Below are positions 9,145-17,972 of a stretch of DNA of 51,666 nt, in pieces; the first letter of the stretch is position 1; every line of letters begins with the position of its first letter. The DNA is from Candidatus Hydrogenedentota bacterium (GTDB taxonomy: Bacteria > Hydrogenedentota > Hydrogenedentia > Hydrogenedentales > CAILVY01). Location of the stretch: the NCBI GenBank assembly GCA_903837785.1, contig CAILVY010000368.1, positions 1 through 51,666 of the forward strand, given 5' to 3'. The notes beneath the pieces were generated by a model. It worked only from the letters and a program-made list of their open reading frames with translations, searched no databases and had not been told where the DNA came from. Both the position numbers and the translations under genes were made by a program.

Positions 9145-9992
9145 CGCCCGATTTCGTAAACGGTTCCGTTCTCGTAGTAGAGAATGGCGTCCCGGCCGGA
9201 GGCCTGATGCTTGGAGACGCTCAGGACGCGGTGCGAGGGACTCATCTTGTTCTGTTCCGCGTAGTTTTTGGCCGCGGTCTCGTCGTCGAAGGCCTCGATG
9301 TTGATGTTGTCGTAGTCGTCAAACTTGGCGCGGAGATCCCGGCCCATCTGCTCGAGTTCGGGACGTTGGCTTCCCCGGGGCACCACGCACACAAGGCCTT
9401 TCAGCGAGCCGGTGCCGCCGCCCATCTCGGCCACGGCTTCGGGAGTGCGCCCCCATTCCTGGATGATGTGATAACTGAACGTGATCGGCTTGTTGATGGG
9501 AAGCGGCGGCTGCGCGGCCGAGGGTTGCGCGTCCGCAGCCGCACCGGCGTCCTCGGGGGGAGGCAGCGGTTGCTCGCTCAGGACGCGGTCGATCAACTGT
9601 CCGCCGGGCCGCGGCACCTGCGGTCCGGACGCGCCGGAGTCATAGGCCCGCCGCACCTCGTTGCGCAGTTGATCGTTCTCCGTCTCAAGGTCCTTCATCA
9701 CCCGATTCACCAGGAGATCCAGGGTTTCCGAAAGTTGCTTGACCTCGGATCGGAGTCCGGTCACCTCCTTGCGGAGATCGGACATAGCCTCGCCCTTTTC
9801 CGGCGGCACGGGCGCGAGGGCCTCGGGGGGGGCGGCGTTGGGGGGCGGGACAGCGGTCGGGGCGGGGGCAGGTTCCGCGGCAGGGGCCGCAGGGCCGGGA
9901 GCCGGGAAGACCGCCTCGCTCAAGTCCGCCGAGGCCAGGGCACTGGCGAAGAGCAGGGGCAGCGCCAGGAGGTATGGAATAACCTGTTTCAT
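9141..9992 (-). CDS. Exported Pro/Ala-rich coiled-coil protein, function unknown
   Basis: The 283-residue protein starts MKQVIPYLLALPLLFASALASA, a clear Sec signal peptide with an A-x-A cleavage site. Next comes a low-complexity Pro/Ala linker of about 45 residues. A heptad-rich stretch from SDLRKEVTGLRSEVKQL to about NDQLRNEVRRAYD reads as a coiled coil. A second Pro/Ala-rich segment leads to a globular C-terminal domain of about 100 residues with GTGSLKGLVCVVPRG and ending in YYENGTVYEIGR. The start at 9992 is chosen for the signal peptide; the frame is open upstream by 30 codons. I do not recognise the C-terminal domain. Likely periplasmic, possibly an oligomeric envelope spacer. Confidence 0.72.
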   Translation of the reverse strand: MKQVIPYLLALPLLFASALASADLSEAVFPAPGPAAPAAEPAPAPTAVPPPNAAPPEALAPVPPEKGEAMSDLRKEVTGLRSEVKQLSETLDLLVNRVMKDLETENDQLRNEVRRAYDSGASGPQVPRPGGQLIDRVLSEQPLPPPEDAGAAADAQPSAAQPPLPINKPITFSYHIIQEWGRTPEAVAEMGGGTGSLKGLVCVVPRGSQRPELEQMGRDLRAKFDDYDNINIEAFDDETAAKNYAEQNKMSPSHRVLSVSKHQASGRDAILYYENGTVYEIGR

Positions 9993-10084
9993 GGGCAATA
10001 TCCTATCAAGAACCCCTTCTTTAACGCACGATTGACCCGGAAATGTGACGGGAAGCCCTCCCGGAAGGGCGGTGATGCCCAAAC

Positions 10085-11068
10085 TCAGTGTTTGGGAGGC
10101 TCGACAACCCGATCCACGATGTAGATGGGGCGGGCTTTGACCTCGTCATAGATGCGCGCGATGTACTCGCCGAGCAGTCCGATTCCCAGCAGGTTGATGC
10201 CCCCCAGAAAGGACGTTGTGACAAGTTGGGATGCCCAGGCGAGGACTGCCCGGCCGGTGAAAAACTTGTGATAGAGCGCGAACAGGATCACCGCGAGACT
10301 CAGCCCGAGACTCAGCAGGCCCGCGATCCGGAACACGAAGAGCGGGACATACGAGAAGGAGAAGACGGCGTTCATGGCCAGGGTCCAGAGCCCCCGGAAC
10401 CCCACCCGGGCCTGTTGATCGTACCGGGCGCGGCGGGGCACGGGCACCCCGGCCTGTTTGAAGCCCACCCAGGCGCGGAGGCCGGGCAGATAGCGGTTGC
10501 GCTCCGGCAAGGCCTGAAGCTGCTTGACGACCCGCCGATCAAGGAGGGCGAAGTTTCCGGCATCCAGCGGGATGCGCACGTTGGCCATCCAGGCGAACGC
10601 CCGGTAGAAGAGCCAGAACAACGCGCGTTTCGGCGGCGATTCTTCCCGCAGGACCCGTTGCGCGTAGACCACCTCGCAGCCCTCCTGCCACTTCTGAAGG
10701 AACGGGCCGAACGCGGCGGGATCGTCCTGCCGGTCCGCGTCCATGAGGATGACGGCTGCGCCCCGCGCATGATCCAGCCCTGCGCTGACCGCGGCGGCAT
10801 GCCCGAAATTGCGCGTGAGATGAACAACCCGAAGCGCGCCCGGATACTTCTGTGCGATGGCATCCAGGGTCTCCGAGGTGCCGTCCCAGCTTCCGTCGTC
10901 CACCAAGACGAGTTCATGCGCGCACGGAAGCCCCAGAGCATCGACCGCCGCGAGGACTTCCTCCACGAAGGGCGCGGCGTTGGCGGCCTCATTGAACATG
11001 GGGGCCACGACGGAGAGCAGGGCGTCCCGCGTCAATGCGCGCTTTGTGACCGCCGTTCCTGCGTCCAT
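10085..11068 (-). CDS. GT2 polyprenyl-phosphate glycosyltransferase (DPM1/GtrB-like)
   Basis: The protein of about 327 residues begins with a GT-A family 2 domain: LLSVVAPMFNEAANA, LVLVDDGSWDGT, RNFGHAAAVSAGLDHARG, and the metal-binding ILMDADRQDDP. Two transmembrane helices follow in the last 110 residues (about LFVFRIAGLLSLGLSL and TSFLGGINLLGIGLLG). It ends with GEYIARIYDEVKARPIYIV, the signature tail of the GtrB/ArnC-like group. Such enzymes load a sugar onto undecaprenyl phosphate on the cytoplasmic face. The start at 11068 has AGGAA about nine bases upstream; the frame is open further. A plausible donor-maker for the GT39 enzyme at 5391-7070, although the two are not adjacent. Confidence 0.88.
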   Translation of the reverse strand: MDAGTAVTKRALTRDALLSVVAPMFNEAANAAPFVEEVLAAVDALGLPCAHELVLVDDGSWDGTSETLDAIAQKYPGALRVVHLTRNFGHAAAVSAGLDHARGAAVILMDADRQDDPAAFGPFLQKWQEGCEVVYAQRVLREESPPKRALFWLFYRAFAWMANVRIPLDAGNFALLDRRVVKQLQALPERNRYLPGLRAWVGFKQAGVPVPRRARYDQQARVGFRGLWTLAMNAVFSFSYVPLFVFRIAGLLSLGLSLAVILFALYHKFFTGRAVLAWASQLVTTSFLGGINLLGIGLLGEYIARIYDEVKARPIYIVDRVVEPPKH

Positions 11069-11182
11069 CGTCTCTGTTCCTATTGTGCCATTCCGGGGCA
11101 TTGTGGCCCGTCCGCGGCATACTGCGCAATACACCCGAACCTGGATGCTCTGGAAGTCCGGTTCCTTGCTTCTTGTGAGCGG

Positions 11183-12136
11183 CTAGACGCCGGCTTTGGC
11201 GATGCACTCCCGCATCTTGCGCAATCCGGTTTCCGCCACCACTTTCGGGTCCTGTTTCCAGTGTTCGCGGTTGAACAGTTCGAGCGAAAGCGTGCGGCTG
11301 TAGCCGATGGCTTTGAGGTCCTTCAGGGCCTGCGGCAGCGGCAGGATGCCATCGCCCGGGTAAAGGCGGTGTTCGTCACCCTGCTCCTCGCGCGGGACAT
11401 CGCCCGGCACGTCGTTCCAATGGAAATTCGCGATCAGGCTGCCCTGGATATGTTTAATGCCGTTGAACCCCGAGCCGCCCCGGAAGAGATGGAACGTGTC
11501 GGCGATCAGGCAGGCCTGCGGGTCGTCCGTGTCGATGGCCATGGCACAGGCCTGGCCCAGGCGATGGATGCCTTTGAGAAATCCGACGAACTCGACGGCA
11601 ACCGTGATGCCGAATTCCTCGCGCCCAATCCGGAGCAATTCCCGATAATGATCCGTGCCCGCCTTCAGGTCGAAATCCGGGCTGTCCGGGGCCGGAATGG
11701 CGGCCACAAACGTCGAGCCGACCGCCGCGGACATGCGCATGCGGTTGCGCGTGGCCACGAGCGATTGCGTGAAGGCTTCCTTCTCCGCGGGCATGCACTC
11801 CCACAATCCGATGATATTCGGCACAAAGAGGCCGCGATCCTTGATCTCTTTTCCCAGCGCCTTCAGGTCGCCGCCGCCCTTCTCGTATTCCTCGAGTTCG
11901 TTGACCCAGAGTTCGATGGCATCCCAGCCGGTTTCGGCGGCCACGCGGATTTTGTCCGCCAGCGGCGTGGGGCGGATCGTGCTGCTGTTGATGGCGAGCG
12001 GCCAGGGGCTCGCCCCCTGCTGATACCGCGTTGCGGGAGTTGCCGGGGCTTGCGCGGCGGCGGGACGAATGGAGAGCGCGGTGCTTGCGGCGGCCACGGC
12101 GCCCATGAACGCGCGGCGATTCATCTTACTGGACAT
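11183..12136 (-). CDS. Tat-exported sugar phosphate isomerase/epimerase-like TIM barrel
   Basis: The 317-residue protein starts MSSKMNRRAFMGAVAAAS with an RRAFMG twin-arginine motif and an A-rich tail, so it is probably exported folded with its metal. The rest is a xylose-isomerase-like TIM barrel (AP_endonuc_2 family). WDAIELWVNE lies near the first strands, and the presumed metal ligands sit in AVEFVG (Glu), ADTFHLF (Asp/His), NFHWND (His) and SLELFN (Glu). GGGAAAGGAAA precedes the ATG. Exported members are common in Planctomycetota and Verrucomicrobiota, where they are linked to sugar or inositol oxidation. It lies between the GT2 gene and the hybrid kinase, same strand. Substrate unknown. 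Confidence 0.85.
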   Translation of the reverse strand: MSSKMNRRAFMGAVAAASTALSIRPAAAQAPATPATRYQQGASPWPLAINSSTIRPTPLADKIRVAAETGWDAIELWVNELEEYEKGGGDLKALGKEIKDRGLFVPNIIGLWECMPAEKEAFTQSLVATRNRMRMSAAVGSTFVAAIPAPDSPDFDLKAGTDHYRELLRIGREEFGITVAVEFVGFLKGIHRLGQACAMAIDTDDPQACLIADTFHLFRGGSGFNGIKHIQGSLIANFHWNDVPGDVPREEQGDEHRLYPGDGILPLPQALKDLKAIGYSRTLSLELFNREHWKQDPKVVAETGLRKMRECIAKAGV

Positions 12137-12209
12137 GCGACTTTCCTTTCCCTATGAATCAAGACTCGGAACGATAGCCTACCTGGATGTGCCCCCGAAC
12201 GCAACCGTC

Positions 12210-14627
12210 TTACCTTTCCTGAGCGGAATCAAGGACCGCCCGGACCCGCTGGAGCAGGTCGCGCGAGCTGTAGGGCTTGTGAATGACGTGATCCTGGTCC
12301 GGCGGGCACAGGCCGATGCCCAGCAAATTGAAATCGTAGCCGGTCGAGTAAATGATCGGGACTCCCGGGTGACGCGCCTTGATGTGCTCCGCAACGGCAC
12401 GGCCATTCCGTTTGGGCATGACCACATCCAGCAGCACCAGACTGATCCGGTCCGCGTGCTGTTCGTAGAGCTGAATGGCTTCTTCGCCATCTCTGGCCAA
12501 GATGACCTGATAGCCGGCGCGGCACAGGGCCGTGGAAATCATGTTGCGGACCAATTCCTCGTCTTCGGCAAAGAGAATCGTCTCCGCGCCGCCAGGGGCC
12601 TCGGCGGCTGGCGCCTCCGGACTCTGCGATTGGCTTGCCAGTTCGGGTGCGGGAAAGTACACGCTGAATTCGCTGCCGCGGCCCGGCTCGCTCTTCACGT
12701 CAATGAATCCTTCGTGCTGCCGCACCACGCCATACACGGTGGCCAGGCCCAGGCCGGTTCCCCGTCCCAATTCCTTCGTGGTGAAGAACGGCTCGAAGAT
12801 GTGGTCCAGGATCTCTTGCGGCATTCCAGAGCCCGTGTCCGTCACTGTCAGCCGGACGTAATTCCCGGGATGTGCTTCCGGGTGGCGGGAGGCCATGGCA
12901 GCGTCGACAAGCGCATTGGCGGTTTCGATCCGGATCGAGCCGCCTTCCGGCATGGCGTCGCGCGCGTTCACGCAGAGATTCATAATCACCTGGTCCACCT
13001 GATTCGGGTCCGCGTACACGTTGCGCAGTCTCGGGCCCGACACTGTGTGCAAGTCGATGTGTTCGCCCAACACACGGCGGAGCATCTTGGTGATCTCGGC
13101 GACCGATTGGGCAAGATCAATGTTCTTGCCCTGCATGGCTTCCCGGCGGCTGAACGTCAACAGTTGCTGCACGAGGTGGGCCGCCCGCTCTGCGGCCTTC
13201 ATCACTTCCTCGAGGTGACGGCAAGCCTCCATCTCGGAGGGCAGGTCCATCATGGCCATGTCCGTGTAGCCCTGGATGGCCTGAAGCAGGTTGTTGAAGT
13301 CATGCGCCACGCCGCCCGCCAGATGCCCGATGGCCTCCATCTTCTGCGATTGCCGGTACTGTTGCTCCAGTTGAACCTCGTGGGTGATGTCTTTGGCGGA
13401 CAGGATGAAATTGACGATTTCCGGACCGGCGCTTCGAATCGACGCCAGCGAGAGGTCCAGGGTGTGTTGTGACACGCCGTGGCCGTGGGTGATTCGGTTG
13501 CTCCATGACTGTCCACGCTGCATCGCGCGCCGGAGCCCGTCCAGTTCTCCCGGAGCCGCATTTTGTTCCAGAAACGCTATCAAGTCCATACCAAGCGCAT
13601 CTTCTGGCGTGTTCGCGCTTATGGAGAGAAAGGTCCGGTTCACATATTCGATGGCGCCGTTGGCCCCCGCAATGATGATTCCTTCGGAACCCTGGTCAAT
13701 CGCCGTATACAGCCGGGCCCGCTCCAACTCGGCCCGTTTCCGTTCGGAAATGTCGCGCAACGCGATCACTTGGCCGTCCGGTGTCGCGGTCGTCGAGTAT
13801 TCCACATGAACCACGGCGCCGCTCGCGCGAATGGCCAGGGTCTCGCCGGTGCCAGGACCACCGCTTGTCCACCCGGGAATGAAGTCCGACAAGGATCTTC
13901 CTGGGAGTTCTTCGACCGGCAACCCAACGATGCCCGCGAACCCGGGATTCACCTCGCGGAGCCGGCCGTCCGATTCAATTGCGATCCCTTCGAACAAGGT
14001 CTCGGTGAGCCTGCGGTAGCGTTCACGGCTCTCCGCGAGCTCCCGCTGGCGCATCCGCTCCAGCCGGTTCAGGTGCGATACGGTCAGCAGCAAGAGCAGC
14101 GTGTTGAAGAGGAAGAAGACCACGGGCAACTCATTGTAGGAAATGCTGGGATAGATCCAGGGCACCGCGAGAAGGCCGAGTGTGTTCGCCGCAATGAGCC
14201 ATGCCACATGGCGCGCAGACAGAAACATCGCTCCCCAGATGACCGGGAAGATGAGATAGAACAATGGCCACGCCTCGGCTTTTGCGGAGAACATGGACAG
14301 CACCGCAAAAATGATGAACGAAACCAGGATCGACACCAGAAAGGCACTGCGCATGTAGCGGCCACGCCGGTTCAGGCGCCATGCGTACACCAGGGGAATA
14401 AGCATGGCCCCCTCCACCAGCGAGAGAGGACGGCCCCAAACCGACGCGGGGCAATAGTAACGCGGCGACAGAATGAACTCCAGAGGCCCGACCACAAAGA
14501 GCAACAGCAAGAACCGGCTCTGCAGGGCCACGCTGCGCCGGTCATCGGGGCTCTGTACCACCGGGTCCGCCTCCAGGAGCCAGTCTGAGAGGGAACGCAG
14601 CCGGTTTCTCCATCGACTCATTGACAT
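12210..14627 (-). CDS. Membrane hybrid sensor histidine kinase (PAS-PAS-HisKA-HATPase-REC)
   Basis: About 805 residues. Numbering here is from an in-frame GTG at 14642; ATG 14627 lies five codons later and neither has a good Shine-Dalgarno. Five or six hydrophobic segments occupy about residues 40-190 and are followed by two PAS domains (about 205-300 and 305-425). The dimerisation/phosphoacceptor motif is [12 protein letters not shown] (His447). The ATP-binding domain has [20 protein letters not shown] and [15 protein letters not shown]-terminal receiver has [10 protein letters not shown], phosphoacceptor [10 protein letters not shown] and IHKPYS. There is no DNA-binding output domain and no adjacent response regulator. 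Its promoter overlaps that of the divergent pseudopilin-like gene. Confidence 0.93.
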   Translation of the reverse strand: MSMSRWRNRLRSLSDWLLEADPVVQSPDDRRSVALQSRFLLLLFVVGPLEFILSPRYYCPASVWGRPLSLVEGAMLIPLVYAWRLNRRGRYMRSAFLVSILVSFIIFAVLSMFSAKAEAWPLFYLIFPVIWGAMFLSARHVAWLIAANTLGLLAVPWIYPSISYNELPVVFFLFNTLLLLLTVSHLNRLERMRQRELAESRERYRRLTETLFEGIAIESDGRLREVNPGFAGIVGLPVEELPGRSLSDFIPGWTSGGPGTGETLAIRASGAVVHVEYSTTATPDGQVIALRDISERKRAELERARLYTAIDQGSEGIIIAGANGAIEYVNRTFLSISANTPEDALGMDLIAFLEQNAAPGELDGLRRAMQRGQSWSNRITHGHGVSQHTLDLSLASIRSAGPEIVNFILSAKDITHEVQLEQQYRQSQKMEAIGHLAGGVAHDFNNLLQAIQGYTDMAMMDLPSEMEACRHLEEVMKAAERAAHLVQQLLTFSRREAMQGKNIDLAQSVAEITKMLRRVLGEHIDLHTVSGPRLRNVYADPNQVDQVIMNLCVNARDAMPEGGSIRIETANALVDAAMASRHPEAHPGNYVRLTVTDTGSGMPQEILDHIFEPFFTTKELGRGTGLGLATVYGVVRQHEGFIDVKSEPGRGSEFSVYFPAPELASQSQSPEAPAAEAPGGAETILFAEDEELVRNMISTALCRAGYQVILARDGEEAIQLYEQHADRISLVLLDVVMPKRNGRAVAEHIKARHPGVPIIYSTGYDFNLLGIGLCPPDQDHVIHKPYSSRDLLQRVRAVLDSAQER

Positions 14628-14667
14628 GAATGCGTCTTTCACTTTTTACGCGTTTTTCAGGTTTCAG

Positions 14668-14696
14668 TTGTTTCGCCTACGGAGAAAGTGTACTAT
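14668..14696 (+). promoter_or_regulatory. Sigma-70-type promoter for the pseudopilin-like gene
   Basis: TTGTTT at 14668-14673 and TACTAT at 14691-14696 are 17 bp apart, 35 bases ahead of the ATG at 14731. The -10 overlaps the -10 of the divergent kinase promoter. Confidence 0.5.
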
Positions 14697-14715
14697 ATTC
14701 AGTACCCGTTGCCAA
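14687..14715 (-). promoter_or_regulatory. Sigma-70-type promoter for the hybrid histidine kinase
   Basis: On the minus strand TTGGCA (14715-14710) and TACACT (14692-14687) are 17 bp apart. The -35 matches five of six consensus bases. The start codon is 45-60 bases downstream. It overlaps the plus-strand promoter at 14668-14696. Confidence 0.5.
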
Positions 14716-14730
14716 AATTCACGAGGGGAT

Positions 14731-15717
14731 ATGCGAAAACATGGCTTCACGCTCATTGAATTGTTGGTGGTGATAGCCATTATTGGTATTCTGGCCGCCA
14801 TCCTGCTGCCGGCCCTGGCGCGGGCGCGCGAGGCGGCCCGCCGCGCCAGTTGTGCCAACAATCTCAAGCAATTCGGCATCCTCTTCAAGATGTACGCGGA
14901 CGAGCATCGGGGGCGCTTTCCGCGCGTGCACGGGGATGAAGCCTGGGGCCGGGATGCGGACATTGCGGCCGATTGTGAGAATACCTGGGATGATCCGGAC
15001 TTATGTCCCGACTTGCGTGCGCTGTACCCGGAATACCTGAGCGACCTGCGCATTCTTCTGTGCCCGTCGGACCCGGATGGCGGCGAAGAGGCGCTCCATA
15101 TCGCGCGCGCTCGCCCCGGCCGGCACTGTCCATACGCCGGCGCCATTTCGAATGGAGACGCCAGCTATCTGTACGCCGGTTTCGTGCTGGACAAGGTGGA
15201 TGCCGGCAACCCCTTCCTCAATACGGCGAACTTCGGATTCACCCCGGCCTCCAATCTGAACAGCCAGCTGGGCTACCTGCTGGCGTCGATTCTCTATGAG
15301 CCCTTCATGCCCACGCTCCTGAACGGACCGATGTACAACTATGACGCTTCCGATGACTCGGAGTTGGATGCTGACCTGGAGGACGGCGCTGTGCACACGC
15401 TGCTCTCCGGATTGAGCCAGCCGTCGGGGAGGCTCCTGGGCAACGCTGATACCCGTACCCTTTATCGATTGCGCGAGGGGGTGGAACGCTTTCTCATCAC
15501 CGACATCAACAACCCCGCCGCCTCCGCGTCGGCCCAGAGTGCGGTTCCGGTCCTGTGGGATCTCGTCGTTTCCAATTCCGTGGCCTCGACCGTGAAGTTC
15601 AATCACATCCCGGGCGGAGCGAACGTTCTCTACATGGACGGGCATGTGACGTTCAACCGTTATCCGGGGGCTTTTCCTGCCCTCGCCGAGGCAGCGGAAA
15701 TCGCCCGTTTTCTCTAG
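14731..15717 (+). CDS. DUF1559-type pseudopilin-like protein with prepilin methylation signal
   Basis: The 328-residue protein starts [24 protein letters not shown], a textbook type IV prepilin/pseudopilin leader. Cleavage would fall after the glycine before FTLIE, and Glu+5 is present. The segment [20 protein letters not shown] follows, as in the large secreted pseudopilin-like families of Planctomycetota and Lentisphaerota. The C-terminal part holds [19 protein letters not shown], the H-x-GGANVLF-x-DGHV box typical of DUF1559/H-X9-DG proteins. GAGGGG sits two bases ahead of the ATG, a short spacing. Probably displayed at the surface or part of a type II secretion-like pseudopilus; no secretion genes are nearby. 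Confidence 0.88.
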   Translation: MRKHGFTLIELLVVIAIIGILAAILLPALARAREAARRASCANNLKQFGILFKMYADEHRGRFPRVHGDEAWGRDADIAADCENTWDDPDLCPDLRALYPEYLSDLRILLCPSDPDGGEEALHIARARPGRHCPYAGAISNGDASYLYAGFVLDKVDAGNPFLNTANFGFTPASNLNSQLGYLLASILYEPFMPTLLNGPMYNYDASDDSELDADLEDGAVHTLLSGLSQPSGRLLGNADTRTLYRLREGVERFLITDINNPAASASAQSAVPVLWDLVVSNSVASTVKFNHIPGGANVLYMDGHVTFNRYPGAFPALAEAAEIARFL

Positions 15718-15756
15718 GCGCCCGCGTGGTCTTCGCACTATCGGCCCCGCTTTCAG

Positions 15757-15785
15757 TTGATTTAATTCAGGCGCACGGCTATGCT
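15757..15785 (+). promoter_or_regulatory. Candidate sigma-70 promoter for the beta-helix protein
   Basis: TTGATT (15757-15762) and TATGCT (15780-15785) are 17 bp apart, about 80 bases ahead of the ATG at 15864. Each box matches four of six consensus bases. Confidence 0.4.
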
Positions 15786-15863
15786 CATGGGACGCGTGGG
15801 AACGCGGTGGTTTTGTCGTGGATTCCCCGGGTCTGCGCGGCCTCCGGCAGGAAGGATCGGCTC

Positions 15864-17972
15864 ATGACAGGACGATATCGGATACTCTTTTTGACGCTGG
15901 CGGGCACGGTTTGCCTGGGGGGATTCGCCCAGACCACGCCCATCGAGCCGCAGACCTTTTACGTCGATGCCGCCTACAGCGGTCCCGAGGCGGGCACGAG
16001 CGACAAACCCTACACGCGCATCAGCGCCGCGCTCGCACAGGCCTTTCCCGGGCGCCAGGACAACATCGTGGTCAGGACAGGCACGTACACGGAATCGGTC
16101 TTTGTACCGGTGGCCACGATCCTGCGCTCGGAAGAAGGGGCGGCGCACGTGTTCGTGCAGGGGGAGTCCGGCACGCTCGTTCGCCTGGACAATGGCGCCA
16201 TCCTTCGCGGAATCACGATCAGCGGGACCTCGGGCGCGGCCGTAAACGTTCTTTCCGGCGCGGCGGCCGAAGTCAGCAACTGTGTCCTGCAGGGCAGCGG
16301 CACGGGGCTTCTCGTCAACAGCAATGCGCAGGTCCGTTGCGTCAACAATACTGTGGACGGAAACGGCACGGGTATCCGCTGTGAAAGCGGCGGCAGCATC
16401 GCGCCGTTTGCCAATAACAGCATCACGAACAACGTCACGGGGGTCTCGACGGCCCCGGCGGTGACGCTCAGCAGCCAGTACAACGCCTTCTTCAAGAATG
16501 AGACCGCGTATGCCGGAGCGTTCGTTCCCGGGGACCATGATTTTGTCAGCAACCCGCTTTACGTCGACCCGGATCACCTGAATTTCCACCTGCGGCGCAT
16601 TTCGAATCTGCGGGATGGCGGCGATCCCGATGCGGCTTTCCGGGATGTGGACGGCACCCGCAATGACGTGGGCGCCGACGGGGGCCCCCAAGGCGCCGTC
16701 GACCTGCTCGCGCCGCAGATTCACATCTCGACGAACCCCGCACCGGCCCAGGGTTCGCCGCCGCTGGCGGTGTTCGCCGATGCTTCGGCCTCCGCCGACG
16801 AGTGGGGCATCGATTCATGGGAATGGGACACCAATCCGTTCAATGGCCTGACATTTGGGGATGGGACAGGCGATTCGTTGCCGTTTCTTTTCAGCGAACC
16901 CGGTGGCTACCTCGTCTATCTGAGAGTCACGGACAACTCGGGCGTCTCCAGCGTGGCGTCGTTTCCGGTCCGGGTCGGGGCGCCGCCCCAGGTGGTGCGG
17001 CTGCAGGCTACGCCCGGGGCGGGCCCCGCGCCGCTCAGCGTGGCGTTCGACATGGAAGCCGTGTCACTCATCGGCGGATCGCTTGCCTATGCCTGGGATT
17101 TCGACGGCGACGGGAGCGTCGACAGCACGGAGCAGAATCCCTCCTTCACTTTTCCGGAGAGTACGCCACCCGGTTTCCGGCGTGTTTCCCTCGTGGTGGC
17201 CGATGAGGATGGCGTGCTCACCCAAGTCCTTGCCCCCATCACGATTTCCGCGCACCCCGTGGCGGCGTCCGTGGAAGTGAAGCCGGGCGTGGCGGCGGAA
17301 CTGAATGTTGCGGACAGCCAGAGTCCCCTCGACGGGCTTCAAATTCTGGCACCGGCCGGCGTGTTCAGCGAGAAGACCGTCTTGGCCGTCAGTGAAGTGA
17401 ATGCGGACGCGTTTCCGTTCACGCCCTCGGGCACGATCCTGAGCCTCTTCGACCTGGCGCCCGGCGGCATTCTGCTGTCCCAGGCCGTGACTGTGGAGGC
17501 GCCGGTCTCGGGAATCGGGCTGACGGAGAGCAATGTGAAGGTTGCCTATTGGGATTCCAGTTCCCAGGCGTGGTTCGATGCCGGCATCACGCGAACTCGG
17601 GTGAAGGACGGCGCCGTTTCATTCGACACCTCGCATTTCAGCACGTTCATCATACTTCGAACCGATGCTGCCGGCGGACCCTGTTTCATCGCCACGGCGG
17701 CCTACGGCACACCCCTCGCGGGAGAGATCGGCGTATTGCGGGCTCTGCGCGATGATCATCTGCTCACGAACACGTTCGGCACCGCCCTGGCGGATGGCTA
17801 CTATCGGATGAGCCCGCCGTTGGCGGACCTTGTGGCGCGACATCCCGTGCTGGCCTCGTTTGTCCGACTGGCCTTATGGCCGCTCATCGCGGCGTTGCGG
17901 TATCCCCTGTTGAACGTGATCCTGCTCCTGCCCCTCATGGCCGGGCTGAGGCGCCTGCGTCGCGCCGCATAG
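15864..17972 (+). CDS. Secreted beta-helix/PKD surface protein with CFI-box C-terminus
   Basis: The 702-residue protein begins with a Sec signal (MTGRYRILFLTLAGTVCLGGFAQ). Right-handed parallel beta-helix repeats follow at about 30-260, with recurrent N-N-x-V and NNS turns. Next are one or two PKD-like domains at about 290-470 (ADASASADEWGIDSWEWD; YAWDFDGDGSVD). The CFI-box motif PCFIATAAYGTP near residue 610 opens a C-terminal module with YYRMSPPLADLVARHP, a hydrophobic stretch and a final RRLRRAA. That layout (box, membrane segment, basic tail) resembles a sorting or anchoring tag. AGGAAGG precedes the start. The 3' end overlaps the convergent URO-D gene by 38 bases. Likely cell-surface; ligand unknown. 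Confidence 0.82.
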   Translation: MTGRYRILFLTLAGTVCLGGFAQTTPIEPQTFYVDAAYSGPEAGTSDKPYTRISAALAQAFPGRQDNIVVRTGTYTESVFVPVATILRSEEGAAHVFVQGESGTLVRLDNGAILRGITISGTSGAAVNVLSGAAAEVSNCVLQGSGTGLLVNSNAQVRCVNNTVDGNGTGIRCESGGSIAPFANNSITNNVTGVSTAPAVTLSSQYNAFFKNETAYAGAFVPGDHDFVSNPLYVDPDHLNFHLRRISNLRDGGDPDAAFRDVDGTRNDVGADGGPQGAVDLLAPQIHISTNPAPAQGSPPLAVFADASASADEWGIDSWEWDTNPFNGLTFGDGTGDSLPFLFSEPGGYLVYLRVTDNSGVSSVASFPVRVGAPPQVVRLQATPGAGPAPLSVAFDMEAVSLIGGSLAYAWDFDGDGSVDSTEQNPSFTFPESTPPGFRRVSLVVADEDGVLTQVLAPITISAHPVAASVEVKPGVAAELNVADSQSPLDGLQILAPAGVFSEKTVLAVSEVNADAFPFTPSGTILSLFDLAPGGILLSQAVTVEAPVSGIGLTESNVKVAYWDSSSQAWFDAGITRTRVKDGAVSFDTSHFSTFIILRTDAAGGPCFIATAAYGTPLAGEIGVLRALRDDHLLTNTFGTALADGYYRMSPPLADLVARHPVLASFVRLALWPLIAALRYPLLNVILLLPLMAGLRRLRRAA

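Noticed and set aside
10088..12157. A 689-codon plus-strand frame across the GT2 and isomerase genes
   Set aside because: It covers two well-supported minus-strand genes and their gap and has no domain of its own.
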